Source: Vitreimonas flagellata (lineage in GTDB: Bacteria; Pseudomonadota; Alphaproteobacteria; Caulobacterales; Aquidulcibacteraceae). From it: a DNA stretch of 64,000 bases. Location of the stretch: NCBI RefSeq assembly GCF_004634425.1, contig NZ_SBJL01000001.1, positions 159,001 through 223,000 on the forward strand, read 5' to 3'. Shown here piece after piece: positions 33,042 to 45,858 of the stretch (the stretch's first letter is position 1; every line of letters begins with the position of its first letter). The notes under the pieces were generated by a model. It did no database searches and had not been told where the DNA came from. It saw nothing but the letters and a program-made list of their open reading frames with translations. Both the position numbers and the translations under genes were made by a program.

Positions 33042-33464
33042 ATGTCTACGCTTCGTCGCCTCCTGACTGGGCTTCTGGTGTTCGCTGTGGCGCATTTCGG
33101 CGTCTTGGCGACCGCGCCGGCGCACGCCCACGAAAGCGGCGATGGGCACGGCGTCCGGGAAATCGTGCTCTCGCAAGCGCATGGCGCCGCGGATCATCAT
33201 ACTCATCACGATGACGGCGGCGACGACCATGAAGATGGCCAGTCGTTGGCTCTCGGCGACACGTCAGCGCCTGATTCCGACGACGATACCAGTCATGGTG
33301 AGCACGCGCATGTGCACGTGTGTCCTCAGTTCACGCCGCTCGGCAACCACAGTGCTTTGAAAGCGCCGGTGATGCTCCGTGAGCTCACATGGCCTGTGCG
33401 AAGCGCATCGGTGATTTCCTATTTGGGTTCGCCGCCGCTGCGGCCACCGCGCACCACCCTCTGA
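33042..33464 (+). CDS. Secreted His/Asp-rich periplasmic protein of the czc cluster
   Basis: A 140-residue protein from ATG 33042. A signal peptide (LLTGLLVFAVAHFGVLATAP, AHA cleavage) precedes an acidic, His-rich region (HHTHHDDGGDDHEDGQ and HGEHAHVHVCP). It probably binds metal in the periplasm and hands it to the RND pump downstream; such small proteins are common at the head of czc-type operons. The in-frame ATG at 32904 would add 46 residues without signal character and is rejected. Confidence 0.75.
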   Translation: MSTLRRLLTGLLVFAVAHFGVLATAPAHAHESGDGHGVREIVLSQAHGAADHHTHHDDGGDDHEDGQSLALGDTSAPDSDDDTSHGEHAHVHVCPQFTPLGNHSALKAPVMLRELTWPVRSASVISYLGSPPLRPPRTTL

Positions 33465-33526
33465 TCCGAACGCTGCGCCGATCCTGAGGATCGTGCGCGC
33501 TTGTTTGCGACAGAGGGGATTGATCC

Positions 33527-34780
33527 TTGTCTACCAGAGTATTGGCGGCCCTTTATGGGGTCGCGAGCCTCGCGGGCGTCGCCTGCGAAGCTCATGCGCA
33601 GGCGCAACAAGCGCCGACGCTGACGCGCGAAGACGCGCTTGAGCGCGCGCTTGCTGACGATCCAAACGTCGCCGCGGCGGACGCCAATGAGCGCGCTGCG
33701 GATGCGAGCCTGCGTCAGGCCGGGCGCTGGAGTAATCCAACGCTCGAAATCACGCGCGAGAATTTTGAGGGCTCGGGTCTTTACTCGGGAAGTGACCGCG
33801 CCGAGACGACCTATGGCTTGCGTCAGCCGCTCGAACTAGGCGGTGACCGGTCCGCCCGCCGCCACATTGCTGAGAGTGAGCGCGACCTCGCGCGCCTTGG
33901 CGCGGGGCTAGAGCGGCTCGACGTCGTCGAAGAAGTCGAGCACGCCTTCATCGATGCACAAGCGGCGGAGGCTACCCTCGCCGTGGCCGAGGAACGATTG
34001 GCGGTGGCGCAAGACTTAGCCGCGGCTGTGAACCGACGGGTCCAGGCCGCGCGCGATCCATTCATGGCTGGATCGCGAGCCCAAGCGCGCCTCGCCGAAG
34101 CCGAGATCGAAGCGCAAAGCGCGCGACGCGCGGCGATCAGCGCGCGTGAGCGGCTCGCCAGCTATTGGAATGGCACCAGCGAATTCCGCGTCGAGCTGAC
34201 CTCGTTCCAGCGTCTTGGCGATGCGCCACGCGACGTGTTGCAGGCGCCCATCCCCGATCTTCAGCTTGGCGCAGCGCGCCAAGCGCGCGCCGAAGCACAG
34301 TTACGCTTGGAGCGGGCGCGGCGCATTCCGGACGTAGATGTGCAAGTCGGTTTGCGTGAGTTCAGCGAGACCGACGAAACCGCTCTTGTCGTCGGGTTCG
34401 CCGCGCCGCTCCAGCTTTGGGATCGCAACAGCGATAACGTGACGCGCGCGCGGGCCGAGCGTGATCGCGCCGGGCATCAACGCGAGGCCCTTGCGCGCGC
34501 CGCGGCGCGCCAGCGTGGGGCGCTCCTCAATCAGATGGACACCGCACGCCTCGAAGTCGAAGGCCTCGACGCGCGCGTCATCCCAAGCAGCGAAGAGGCG
34601 CTAAGGTTTGCCCGAGACGGCTATGTGCGCGGCGCCTTTTCCTACATCGACGTGCTCGAAGCCCAGCGCGCGCTGACTGAAGCGCGGCTTCGCCGCATCG
34701 CCTCGCTTCGTTCCTATCACCGTGCGCTCGCTTCGCTTGAGCGCCTTTCCGGCGTACGCGCCGAGGAGATTTCCCAATGA
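33527..34780 (+). CDS. czcC: CzcC-like outer membrane efflux protein (TolC family)
   Basis: About 417 residues from TTG 33527 (GAGGGG 8 bases upstream). A signal peptide (AHAQAQQ) is followed by two repeats of an OEP domain with long helices; AAGRWSNPTLEI-type and TTYGLRQPLELGG motifs and RIPDVDVQVGLREFSETDE, VGFAAPLQLWDRN match CzcC/CnrC proteins. It forms the outer membrane channel of the tripartite pump. Its stop overlaps the start of the czcB-like gene (ATGA). Confidence 0.88.
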   Translation: MSTRVLAALYGVASLAGVACEAHAQAQQAPTLTREDALERALADDPNVAAADANERAADASLRQAGRWSNPTLEITRENFEGSGLYSGSDRAETTYGLRQPLELGGDRSARRHIAESERDLARLGAGLERLDVVEEVEHAFIDAQAAEATLAVAEERLAVAQDLAAAVNRRVQAARDPFMAGSRAQARLAEAEIEAQSARRAAISARERLASYWNGTSEFRVELTSFQRLGDAPRDVLQAPIPDLQLGAARQARAEAQLRLERARRIPDVDVQVGLREFSETDETALVVGFAAPLQLWDRNSDNVTRARAERDRAGHQREALARAAARQRGALLNQMDTARLEVEGLDARVIPSSEEALRFARDGYVRGAFSYIDVLEAQRALTEARLRRIASLRSYHRALASLERLSGVRAEEISQ

Positions 34781-36021
34781 ACACGCCTCGTTCCTGGATG
34801 CGCGCGGCTGCGGTCGCGCTGATGTTGTCGCTCGGCGCCGCCTGCGGTGCGGGCAACGGCGCTGAGGGTGAGGACGCTGCCGCGACCGCCGACTACGAGC
34901 GCGGGCCGCATCGAGGCCGCATGCTTCGTGACGGCGAGTTCGCCATCGAGATGACGATCTTCGAGGATGGCGTGCCGCCGGAGTTTCACATCTACGCTTA
35001 TCGGAACGATCAACCTGTCGATCCACGCGAGGTTCAGTTGAGCGTGGCGCTGACGAGACTGGGCGGGGCCGTCGATCAGTTCCAATTCGCCCCGGAAGCC
35101 GACTACCTCAAAGGCGCGGGCGTTGTGACCGAGCCGCATTCCTTCGATGTGGCGGTGCGCGCGGTCTATGACGGCGCCACCCACGAATGGGCTTATGATT
35201 CCTATGAGGGCCGCACCACGATCGGCGCGGCGCAGGCCGAAGCCGCCGGAATTCGGGTGGAAGCGGCGGGTCCGGCGACATTGGAGGAGACCATAGCGCT
35301 TTCCGGGCGCGTTGAACTGCAGCCGCAAGGGCGGGCCGAGATCACCGCTTGGTATCCTGGCCGCATCGTGGGCATGAACCGCGCCATCGGCGAGCGCGTG
35401 CGCCGCGGCGAAACGCTCGCCAGCGTCACCTCAAGCGAGAGCCTCCAAACCTACGCAATCCCTTCGCCGATCGCGGGCGTGGTGATGGCTCGCAACGCCA
35501 ATGTCGGCGATGTAGCGGGCGCCGCGCCCATCTACGTCATTGCTGACGCAGCGCAGGTCCATGCTGAATTCTATGTCTATCCACGCGACGCCGAACGGCT
35601 GCGCGCAGACCAGCCGGTCGTGGTCCGAAGCTTAAGCGGCGAACATAGCGTACGCGCCGAGATCGAAGCCATTTTGCCGACCGCGGACATGATGACCCAA
35701 ACCATCGTGGCCCATGTTGACTTGCCAAACGCAGACGGAGCTTGGCGCCCTGGGCAAGCGGTGGAGGGTGCGGCTGTGGTCTCACGATACGAGGCGCCGC
35801 TCGCGGTGCGCACCCGCGCCTTGCAGCGCTTCCGCGATTTCACTGTCGTCTTCGCTCGCGTCGGCGAGACCTATGAAGTGCGCATGCTCGAACTCGGCCG
35901 CCAAACACCGGAATGGACCGAAGTCCTATCCGGTCTCGCACCCGGCGAAGTCTATGTGAGCGACAACGCCTTCCTCATCCGCGCCGATATCGAAAAGTCC
36001 GGCGCGAGCCACGACCACTAA
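34777..36021 (+). CDS. czcB: CzcB-like periplasmic adaptor lipoprotein
   Basis: A 414-residue protein. A signal peptide ends at ACGAG (lipobox-like GAAC). The adaptor core has GRVELQPQGRAEITAWYPGR, a hairpin, PSPIAGVVMARNANVGDVAG (lipoyl half) and beta-barrel parts up to VLSGLAPGEVYVSDNAFLI. The C-terminus ends in SHDH, a possible metal site. An additional N-terminal beta domain (about 40-130) is seen in several CzcB/CnrB proteins. It connects CzcA and CzcC. Confidence 0.9.
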   Translation: MNTPRSWMRAAAVALMLSLGAACGAGNGAEGEDAAATADYERGPHRGRMLRDGEFAIEMTIFEDGVPPEFHIYAYRNDQPVDPREVQLSVALTRLGGAVDQFQFAPEADYLKGAGVVTEPHSFDVAVRAVYDGATHEWAYDSYEGRTTIGAAQAEAAGIRVEAAGPATLEETIALSGRVELQPQGRAEITAWYPGRIVGMNRAIGERVRRGETLASVTSSESLQTYAIPSPIAGVVMARNANVGDVAGAAPIYVIADAAQVHAEFYVYPRDAERLRADQPVVVRSLSGEHSVRAEIEAILPTADMMTQTIVAHVDLPNADGAWRPGQAVEGAAVVSRYEAPLAVRTRALQRFRDFTVVFARVGETYEVRMLELGRQTPEWTEVLSGLAPGEVYVSDNAFLIRADIEKSGASHDH

Positions 36022-39935
<3,914 letters not shown>

Positions 39936-40078
39936 GCTGAGAATGATAAAAGCAACACCCGAAACAATAGCGCCCACACAATGGTGGTCGCGGAGGGCGA
40001 CAAGGGATACATTCAGGAAATCAGCGGCGTCATCTTCTTTCTCTACCGGCTGAAGCATATCGGCATTGAACAGCTACA

Positions 40079-40348
40079 TCATCGACGCCAGAAGGTGTGG
40101 TGCTCGAATTGGGTTTCGGCACAGGCCTCAACCTTCCATTCTATGGTCCATCGAGAGTCCGCAAGCTCGTGGTCGCTCCAAGCGCCCATCAGCGCCTCGC
40201 GGCGGCGCAATAGATGGGCGCAAAGGACAATGACCGGATCAGCCAGAGCGGCTTTGGCGAAGTCGCCTTGCGCCAAGACGGGCGCCGCGCCGATCGCGGC
40301 GATCACGTTACGGCGGGACGCGCGGGCCATGGCCTCACGCGTCTCCAT
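40079..40348 (-). CDS. Truncated or fused small secreted protein (doubtful)
   Basis: An 89-residue frame from ATG 40348, overlapping the end of the upstream gene by 14 bases. The N-terminal MARASRRNVIAAIGAAPVLA looks like a twin-arginine/Sec signal similar in style to the neighbour at 40335, but the C-terminal third (from about residue 55) runs antisense through the methyltransferase remnant. Probably a small exported protein cut short by rearrangement. Existence is uncertain. Confidence 0.35.
   Translation of the reverse strand: METREAMARASRRNVIAAIGAAPVLAQGDFAKAALADPVIVLCAHLLRRREALMGAWSDHELADSRWTIEWKVEACAETQFEHHTFWRR
40091..40213 (+). pseudogene. Remnant of a second SAM-dependent methyltransferase
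   Basis: The frame reads EGVVLELGFGTGLNLPFYGP followed by RVRKLVVAPSAHQRLAAAQ and a TAG stop. LELGFGTGLNLPFY is the SAM motif I of a class I methyltransferase, but no start, upstream domain or C-terminal part is left. The stretch just before (39981-40090, containing GVIFFLYRLKHIGIEQLHHR in another frame) may be other debris. It sits in the gap between the czc unit and the conjugation module. Confidence 0.55.
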
Positions 40349-40820
40349 GCAGTGCGCGATAATCGCGCAGGATGCTCGCGATCAGCCTGTGCACATCCTC
40401 ACAATCGTTCTTCGTCTCAAGGACGGCGATGGTGAGCTTGCCGCAAATGCCAAACGGCGACGCGGCGACGATGGCTGGAAGCGCCTTGAGCAAGGCGCCG
40501 TTTTCGTCGCTAAGTACCTCAATGCGGTCGTCGAGATCGTCCAACTCGCGGCTCTCAGGAAAACGCCGGCGTTGAGCGCGCGTTAGCTTCATCCAGTTGT
40601 GCTCGCGATGCAGGCGGGCCTCCAGCCGGCTCCATTGAACCGCGAGCCGCTCATGTTCGGCGTTGCGCGCGAGCCAAGCGTGGCACGCCTCAGCGGCAGG
40701 GTCGGCAGCGAGCGCGGCGCCAGGGATGAGCGGCGCGGCGGCGGCTCCCAGGATCAGTCGACGGGTAGGTTCGTTTCGGCACGCACTCGCGTTCGCCGCC
40801 GATGGCGGGCGTCGGGTCAT
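40335..40820 (-). CDS. Exported protein of unknown function
   Basis: A 161-residue protein from ATG 40820. RRLILGAAAAPLIPGAALAA is a twin-arginine-like signal peptide with an Ala-rich cleavage region. The mature part is charged and helical (ERLAVQWSRLEARLHREHNW, LDDLDDRIEVLSDENGALLK) with a Cys pair (GICG and NDCED). Similar short exported proteins are frequent in alphaproteobacterial accessory DNA; no function is known. Confidence 0.62.
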   Translation of the reverse strand: MTRRPPSAANASACRNEPTRRLILGAAAAPLIPGAALAADPAAEACHAWLARNAEHERLAVQWSRLEARLHREHNWMKLTRAQRRRFPESRELDDLDDRIEVLSDENGALLKALPAIVAASPFGICGKLTIAVLETKNDCEDVHRLIASILRDYRALHGDA

Positions 40821-40879
40821 TTGGGGTAACCTTCAGCTACAGGAGTCGCCTTTTAGTCCTTCTGGCCCTTTTGGTCAAA

Positions 40880-40909
40880 CTAAAAGTGACTTGTGGCGCT
40901 AAAGGTGAC
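40880..40909 (+). promoter_or_regulatory. Direct-repeat operator candidate upstream of the Xre regulator
   Basis: CTAAAAGTGAC (40880-40890) and CTAAAGGTGAC (40899-40909) repeat with one mismatch at a 19-base period, ending 2 bases before the TTG start of the Xre gene. The period is near two helical turns, so autoregulation by the Xre protein or binding of a conjugation regulator is likely. Confidence 0.55.
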
Positions 40910-40911
40910 AT

Positions 40912-41154
40912 TTGCTGACGGCCGGACAAATCAGGGCAGCACGCGGGCTTCTTAATTGGAGCCAACAGCAGCTTGCCGAGGCAACAAAGCTTTCTGTGCA
41001 GACCATCAAGCGGATGGAGGGCGCGCGCGGCCCGTCGGGTAGTACGGAGGCGAATGTGGAAGCCGTTCGCCGAGCGCTGGAAGGTGCGGGCGTAATTTTC
41101 CTTGAGCCCAAGTCGAGCAAAGACGGTGGCGCAGGTGTACGTTTGAAGCGCTAG
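40912..41154 (+). CDS. Xre-family helix-turn-helix regulator
   Basis: An 80-residue protein from TTG 40912 (CTG 40915 would also serve). MLTAGQIRAARGLLNWSQQQ, LAEATKLSVQTIKRMEG is a textbook HTH_3/Xre domain, and the end VRRALEGAGVIFLEPKSSKDGGAGVRLKR is typical of the small Xre regulators in alphaproteobacterial conjugative elements. It probably controls its own gene and maybe the transfer genes through the repeats just upstream. Confidence 0.82.
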   Translation: MLTAGQIRAARGLLNWSQQQLAEATKLSVQTIKRMEGARGPSGSTEANVEAVRRALEGAGVIFLEPKSSKDGGAGVRLKR

Positions 41155-41317
41155 ACGTCCGTTCGCGAACCAGCCCTTCGGACTTGAGCCACGGCTTCAA
41201 CGTGAAAGCATCAGTCGCGGCACCGCTGTGGCCAGATCTTCGAGCGACATGTGAGGGCGGTGGTGAGTTAGCCGCGAGCGCCTACTTTGAAGAGCATGGC
41301 CAAGTGGAACGCGTTGG

Positions 41318-41677
41318 CTATTTGGCGCTGTCCCTGGAGAGGAAAGCAGCAAGTTCATCGACCCGACCCAGAGAATAGGATGATATCTCATTTGCAAGGT
41401 GTGGCTGGTCTTCCGCCGTGTAGACCAGAGCCGCGCCGTTGAAGTCCCCTTGGATGAGCATCGTCCGCAGAGCGCGATAATCGGCGGGTTCAATCCGCAC
41501 GACGCAGCGTACAACGGTTAGAACATCCCCAGCGGTCGAACTGAGCGCTAGGTCCATAGCTCGATCTGACTCCCGCACCCGGGCGAAGATATTTAGGCCG
41601 TGTGTTCTGAAATGCTCCTCGCAGAGGCGCGCCACATCACCGAGCGGATCAGATCCAGACTGTGTTGCGTGTTTCAT
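41318..41677 (-). CDS. Hypothetical protein next to the conjugation module
   Basis: A 119-residue cytoplasmic protein from ATG 41677 (longer frame to 41833 rejected, no ribosome site). It has an alpha/beta composition: LARLCEEHFRTHGLNIFARV-like helix, then VLTVVRCVVRIEPADYRALR and FNGAALVYTAEDQPHLANEI. I do not recognise it; the arrangement of strand VLTVVRCV and AALVYT is faintly like restriction-endonuclease-like folds, which is only an impression. Divergent from traG. Confidence 0.6.
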   Translation of the reverse strand: MKHATQSGSDPLGDVARLCEEHFRTHGLNIFARVRESDRAMDLALSSTAGDVLTVVRCVVRIEPADYRALRTMLIQGDFNGAALVYTAEDQPHLANEISSYSLGRVDELAAFLSRDSAK

Positions 41678-41888
41678 CGGGTCGAAGCCTATTTGCTCAC
41701 GCCGCAGCATCAAACTGAAAGATGCGAATACGCTTCCCGCCGAAAGTCTGCACGTTAGCGGAAGATGATCAAGCGTTCGCGCAATTCCCGTAGCTAGGGA
41801 AAGAACCCTTTGGCAATGGGCCCTTCGGCCCAAAGACGCCGTGCGCCCGACGGCTCACAGTGCCCAGCGACGCCAAACGCGAGCGGAC

Positions 41889-43883
41889 ATGCGCAGCGCA
41901 ATCATCATTGCGGTTTCACTTTTGATCGCGCTGATCGGCGCAGGGGCCGCCACGCAATATCTGGCGCAGGTTTTCGCGTATCAGCCGGCGCTGGGTGGAC
42001 CGTGGATGAGAACGGAAGCGGGCGCTCTCTATGCACCTTGGGCGGTCTTCGAATGGACTGAGCGCTGGTCAGATCGTTTTCCCAAGCCATTCGCGGTCGC
42101 ACGTCTTGTCGTGCTTGCCGGCTTCGCGGCGAGTATTCTTGTCGCGGCTCTCGGGTTACGACAACGGTTTCAGCTCAAACCGTTCGGCAAGGACGCATGG
42201 GCAAACTTCGCCGACATAGAGTCAGCCGGGCTCTTTGCAGAGCAAGGCGCCATCCTCGGCAGGTTCCAGGGTGAAATCCTGGCTTATGACGGGCCGGGCC
42301 ACCAGATTCTGATCGGCGCTTCGCGTTCGGGTAAAGGCCGCGGGCACATCGTGCCGACGCTTCTGTCATGGAGCGGATCGGTAATCGTGCTCGACGTCAA
42401 AGGAGAACTCGACCACGGCGACCGCCGGCACGGGTTTCCGGGCGCGTCTGGGTATCGCGCGCTGTTGGGACCAGTCTTGCGCTTTGCCCCGACCCAGAGC
42501 TCATCCAATTGCTTCAATCCGCTCCTCGAAATTCGCAAAGACGAAAACGAAGTCCGCGATGTCCAGAATGTGGTCGACATCATCATCGATCCACACGGGC
42601 AAACCCGTGGCGGCGAGCGGTTTTGGAACGACAGCGCCAAGAACATTCTAACCGGCGTCATTCTGCACGTGCTCTACACTGAACCGGTGGAGCGCAAGAC
42701 GCTTGCGGTCGTGCGGGAAAAGCTGGCCGACCTCGACCGCGCCGCCGACGAGATGCGCTTGACGCTTCATCGCCTCAATCCGCGCACCAACATGCCAGAG
42801 GTGCATCCTGAAGTTCTGCACGCCTCCACCTCCTATTTAACCGGCGAGGAGCGTCTCCGCTCGGGCATCAAAGCAACTGCGGAATCCTTCTTTGGCATCT
42901 TCGCCGATCCCGTCGTGGTCGAGAAAACGAGCCGCTCGGACTTCCGCATCGGCGACCTTATGTGCGCAGAGCGGCCGGCAACGCTCTACCTCCAGCCGCC
43001 CCCGTCAGATGGCCCACGCCTCATGCCGCTGATGCGTCTCTTCATCGGTCAGGTCGCGCGCACATTGATGGAAGATCAGACCCGGGACGGCCATGGCCGT
43101 GAGAAGCGCCACCGCTTGTTGCTGATGCTCGACGAGTTTCCTCAACTGGGCCGTCTCGACTTCTTCGAAAAGATGATGGGCGCCATGGCCGGTTATGGCC
43201 TCAAAGCATTCCTCGTTTGTCAGTCGCTCAATCACGTCATCAAAGCTTACGGTCGCGACAACGTCATCCTCGACAATTGTCATTGCGTGACCTCATTCGC
43301 GGCAGCCGATCCAGAGACCGCAAAACACATCGCTGAAATGGGCGGCGAAGTCTGGGAGATGCGTCCGCAGGAGAGTGAACATCGGCCCCGCTCAATCCTG
43401 GGTCCGCAGAAAGGCGCCATCACCTATCGCGAAGAGCGCCGGCCGTTGTTGCTGCCTGGAGACGTGCGCGGTCTTCCTCAAGACCAACAGCTCATTTTCG
43501 TTTCTGGCTGCAAGCCCATCCGCTCGAAGAAACTGCGCTTCGATCAGGAGCCGATCTTTGCCGAGCGCCTGCGCCCCGCGGCGCCCAGCGTCGCCGCGCT
43601 CGTACATGACAATGAGTGGCGCGACGTGCGGGCTCTCGGCCGCCTGGTGAAGGAGAAAAAGCCGGTGACGCCAGCGAAGCGGCCGGAGCCCTCAACGCCG
43701 CCCCGCGCGCAAACCGACCTGTTCGAAGCGGATGAAGCGAAGGTTGCGCCGCCGACGCCGCCGACCGCGCCGCCACCGGCGCCCGCCGAAGCGGGGCCGA
43801 AGATCTCCGATCTGGCGCTCGCCAGCTTTCGCAATCCCGATGGCTCGCGGATGACCGAGCCGCCGCGCTCGAAGGGGATTTGA
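41889..43883 (+). CDS. traG: Type IV secretion coupling protein (TraG/VirD4 family)
   Basis: A 664-residue protein from ATG 41889. Two N-terminal membrane helices (about 3-30 and 70-90) anchor the hexameric ATPase; Walker A is GASRSGKGRG (143-152) and Walker B LLLMLDEFPQLG. NCFNPLLEIRKDENEVRDVQ and RFWNDSAKNILTGVILHVLY are TraG family blocks. The C-terminal Pro/Ala-rich tail is variable. It brings the relaxase-DNA complex to the Trb channel. First gene of the transfer operon, overlapped closely by the ribbon-helix-helix gene. Confidence 0.95.
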   Translation: MRSAIIIAVSLLIALIGAGAATQYLAQVFAYQPALGGPWMRTEAGALYAPWAVFEWTERWSDRFPKPFAVARLVVLAGFAASILVAALGLRQRFQLKPFGKDAWANFADIESAGLFAEQGAILGRFQGEILAYDGPGHQILIGASRSGKGRGHIVPTLLSWSGSVIVLDVKGELDHGDRRHGFPGASGYRALLGPVLRFAPTQSSSNCFNPLLEIRKDENEVRDVQNVVDIIIDPHGQTRGGERFWNDSAKNILTGVILHVLYTEPVERKTLAVVREKLADLDRAADEMRLTLHRLNPRTNMPEVHPEVLHASTSYLTGEERLRSGIKATAESFFGIFADPVVVEKTSRSDFRIGDLMCAERPATLYLQPPPSDGPRLMPLMRLFIGQVARTLMEDQTRDGHGREKRHRLLLMLDEFPQLGRLDFFEKMMGAMAGYGLKAFLVCQSLNHVIKAYGRDNVILDNCHCVTSFAAADPETAKHIAEMGGEVWEMRPQESEHRPRSILGPQKGAITYREERRPLLLPGDVRGLPQDQQLIFVSGCKPIRSKKLRFDQEPIFAERLRPAAPSVAALVHDNEWRDVRALGRLVKEKKPVTPAKRPEPSTPPRAQTDLFEADEAKVAPPTPPTAPPPAPAEAGPKISDLALASFRNPDGSRMTEPPRSKGI

Positions 43884-43888
43884 GCGCC

Positions 43889-44338
43889 ATGCCGCGCAAG
43901 GGCATCACCGTCTATCTGACGCGCGATCTCGAAGTCAAAATCGAGAAGATTGCCCGCGATCAGCACCGCTCAGAATCGTCAGTCATCGCCGAGGCGGTGC
44001 GCGCACGTTATGCTGGCCGAGATGGCGACCCGCTGCCGCCGGTCAGCGACCAGCGGCAGGCAAGCCGTCTCGACGCGCGCCTCGATAAGGTCATCGGCGA
44101 GGGGCTCATCGTCAAAGAAGTGTTGCTGCTCTTCATCCGCGTGTGGCTGGAACACAATCCTCCGATAGACGAAGCGCTGGAAGACAGCGCTGCCGCGAGT
44201 GCGGAGGCTCGGTTCGAGCGGTTCCTTCAAATGGTCGCCAATGCTCTGCGAGGCGGGCGCTCGATCAGCGGCGGCAGTGTGCCGAATGGCGAGGACGCGA
44301 CTAGCGCCGGCGGAGACTTCGGAGCAACGGCGCCATGA
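43889..44338 (+). CDS. Ribbon-helix-helix (CopG-type) protein of the trb operon
   Basis: A 149-residue protein from ATG 43889. MPRKGITVYLTRDLEVKIEK, IARDQHRSESSVIAEAVRA is a ribbon-helix-helix DNA-binding domain; the middle forms an amphipathic helix (LLLFIRVWLEHNPPIDEALE). A CopG-like gene between traG and trbB is standard in alphaproteobacterial trb modules, probably a regulator. Its stop overlaps the trbB start (ATGA). Confidence 0.85.
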   Translation: MPRKGITVYLTRDLEVKIEKIARDQHRSESSVIAEAVRARYAGRDGDPLPPVSDQRQASRLDARLDKVIGEGLIVKEVLLLFIRVWLEHNPPIDEALEDSAAASAEARFERFLQMVANALRGGRSISGGSVPNGEDATSAGGDFGATAP

Positions 44339-45258
44339 GCGGCGATGGATATGCGCTCGTCTCGGCCCGTCGACGCTCTGCCTTGGTGCGCGCGCTGGGC
44401 CCGGCCGTCGCGCATGCCTTAGGCGAAGCCGACGTTGTCGAGGCGCTGGTGAACGCGGACGGTAGATTGTGGCTCGATCGATTAGGACGGGGCCTTGAAC
44501 CGACTGCGCACACACTCTCGATCGCGGAGCGCGAAACCGCCATTCGTTTGTTGGCGCACGAAGCGGGCGAAACCGTGGGCGCCGAACGCCCGGCGCTCTC
44601 GACCATTCTCCCCGATAGTGCGGCCCGGGTGCAGGCGCTGCTGCCGCCGCTCGTCGAGGCGCCGGTGATCGCTATCCGTAAACGACCGTCGCGTATTTTT
44701 GAACTCGATGACTATGTCACAGCTGGCATCGCAACAAGGGCTCAAGCCGATGTCTTGCGCGCAGCCGTGGCGCACCGGCGAAACATTGTTGTCGCAGGCG
44801 GCACAGGCTCCGGAAAGACGACCCTGCTAAATGCTTTACTCGCCGAAACACCCTTCCTCACAGCACGCGTCATCATTTTAGAAGACACTTGCGAACTTCA
44901 TTGCGCCAGCCCCAACAGCGTGCAGATGCTGACCAAGAGAACCGAGCCGCAAACGTCGATGCGCGATCTGGTGAAGATGACGCTCCGGCTGCGCCCCGAT
45001 CGGATCGTGGTTGGGGAGGTTCGCGACGGCGCGGCGCTTGAGGTTCTCAAAGCGTGGAACACCGGACACCCTGGCGGGCTGCTCACTCTGCACGCCAATT
45101 CAGCCGCAGATGCGCTGCCGCGGCTAGAGGATCTGGCGATGGAGGCAAGTGCTGCGCCGCCCACACGCCTCATCAACGCGGCCGTGGACATGGTTGTGTT
45201 CATCGCCCGCACCGAGACCGGCCGTAGCATCACCGAGATTGTGCAGCACCGGCTCTGA
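44335..45258 (+). CDS. trbB: Conjugal transfer ATPase TrbB (VirB11 family)
   Basis: A 307-residue hexameric secretion ATPase. Walker A GGTGSGKTT (about 155-162), the Asp box ILEDTCELHC, Walker B region LRLRPDRIVVGEVRDGAALE and HPGGLLTLHANSAADAL are intact. It powers pilus assembly and transfer. It follows the RHH gene with ATGA overlap. A 235 bp gap to trbC follows, in which no gene or clear signal is seen. Confidence 0.95.
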   Translation: MSGDGYALVSARRRSALVRALGPAVAHALGEADVVEALVNADGRLWLDRLGRGLEPTAHTLSIAERETAIRLLAHEAGETVGAERPALSTILPDSAARVQALLPPLVEAPVIAIRKRPSRIFELDDYVTAGIATRAQADVLRAAVAHRRNIVVAGGTGSGKTTLLNALLAETPFLTARVIILEDTCELHCASPNSVQMLTKRTEPQTSMRDLVKMTLRLRPDRIVVGEVRDGAALEVLKAWNTGHPGGLLTLHANSAADALPRLEDLAMEASAAPPTRLINAAVDMVVFIARTETGRSITEIVQHRL

Positions 45259-45493
45259 TCGCGCACCCAACACTTCAAGCATCGCGGAAACTGCAAACAA
45301 TACGCAACGCACGCACGCGCACAGTGCGACCCAGTCCGTATTCTCGGGTGCAACTCGCGAGGTGCGACGAGGTGTTTGCGCGCGCTGTGAGAGCATACGT
45401 CGGCGGCTGCGCGCGCGGCTTGAAAGCCATTTCGTCGAGCGCGTCTTCGTGGAAACTGTCCTCAACAGGCCTCTACGAGGCGGGGATATCACG

Positions 45494-45805
45494 ATGCCTA
45501 AGGTCAGCGCACGAGCAGCAGCTCTCACAATCATAATCATTGCGATTGCAGGACCAGCTTACGCGTCCGGCTCCGGCATGCCGTGGGAAGGGCCACTCGA
45601 ACAGATTGTCGATTCGATCACAGGACCGGTGGCGCGCGCCGCCGCTGTCGTCGCTATCGTCATCGCCGGAGTGACCATCATCTTTTCCGAGGGCGGTGGC
45701 GGCGTGCGCAAACTCGCCTTCGTGGGCCTCGGCATCGCCATCATGTTTGCGGCGGTCTCGTTCTTTTTGGATTTCTTCGGCTTCGCCGGCGGGGCGCTGA
45801 TCTGA
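45494..45805 (+). CDS. trbC: TrbC-like pilin precursor
   Basis: A 103-residue protein from ATG 45494. A signal peptide (ALTIIIIAIAGPAYAS) and two membrane helices (VARAAAVVAIVIAGVTIIFS and KLAFVGLGIAIMFAAVSFFL) are the VirB2/TrbC layout, giving the major pilus subunit, cyclic in the RP4 relatives. The long open frame from 45149 was rejected; it lacks a start near a ribosome site. Confidence 0.88.
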   Translation: MPKVSARAAALTIIIIAIAGPAYASGSGMPWEGPLEQIVDSITGPVARAAAVVAIVIAGVTIIFSEGGGGVRKLAFVGLGIAIMFAAVSFFLDFFGFAGGALI

Positions 45806-45858
45806 CAGCGCAGGGCTGAAGCCGCTTTGAGTGAGTGACAACGACAGAGGAGGTCTTC

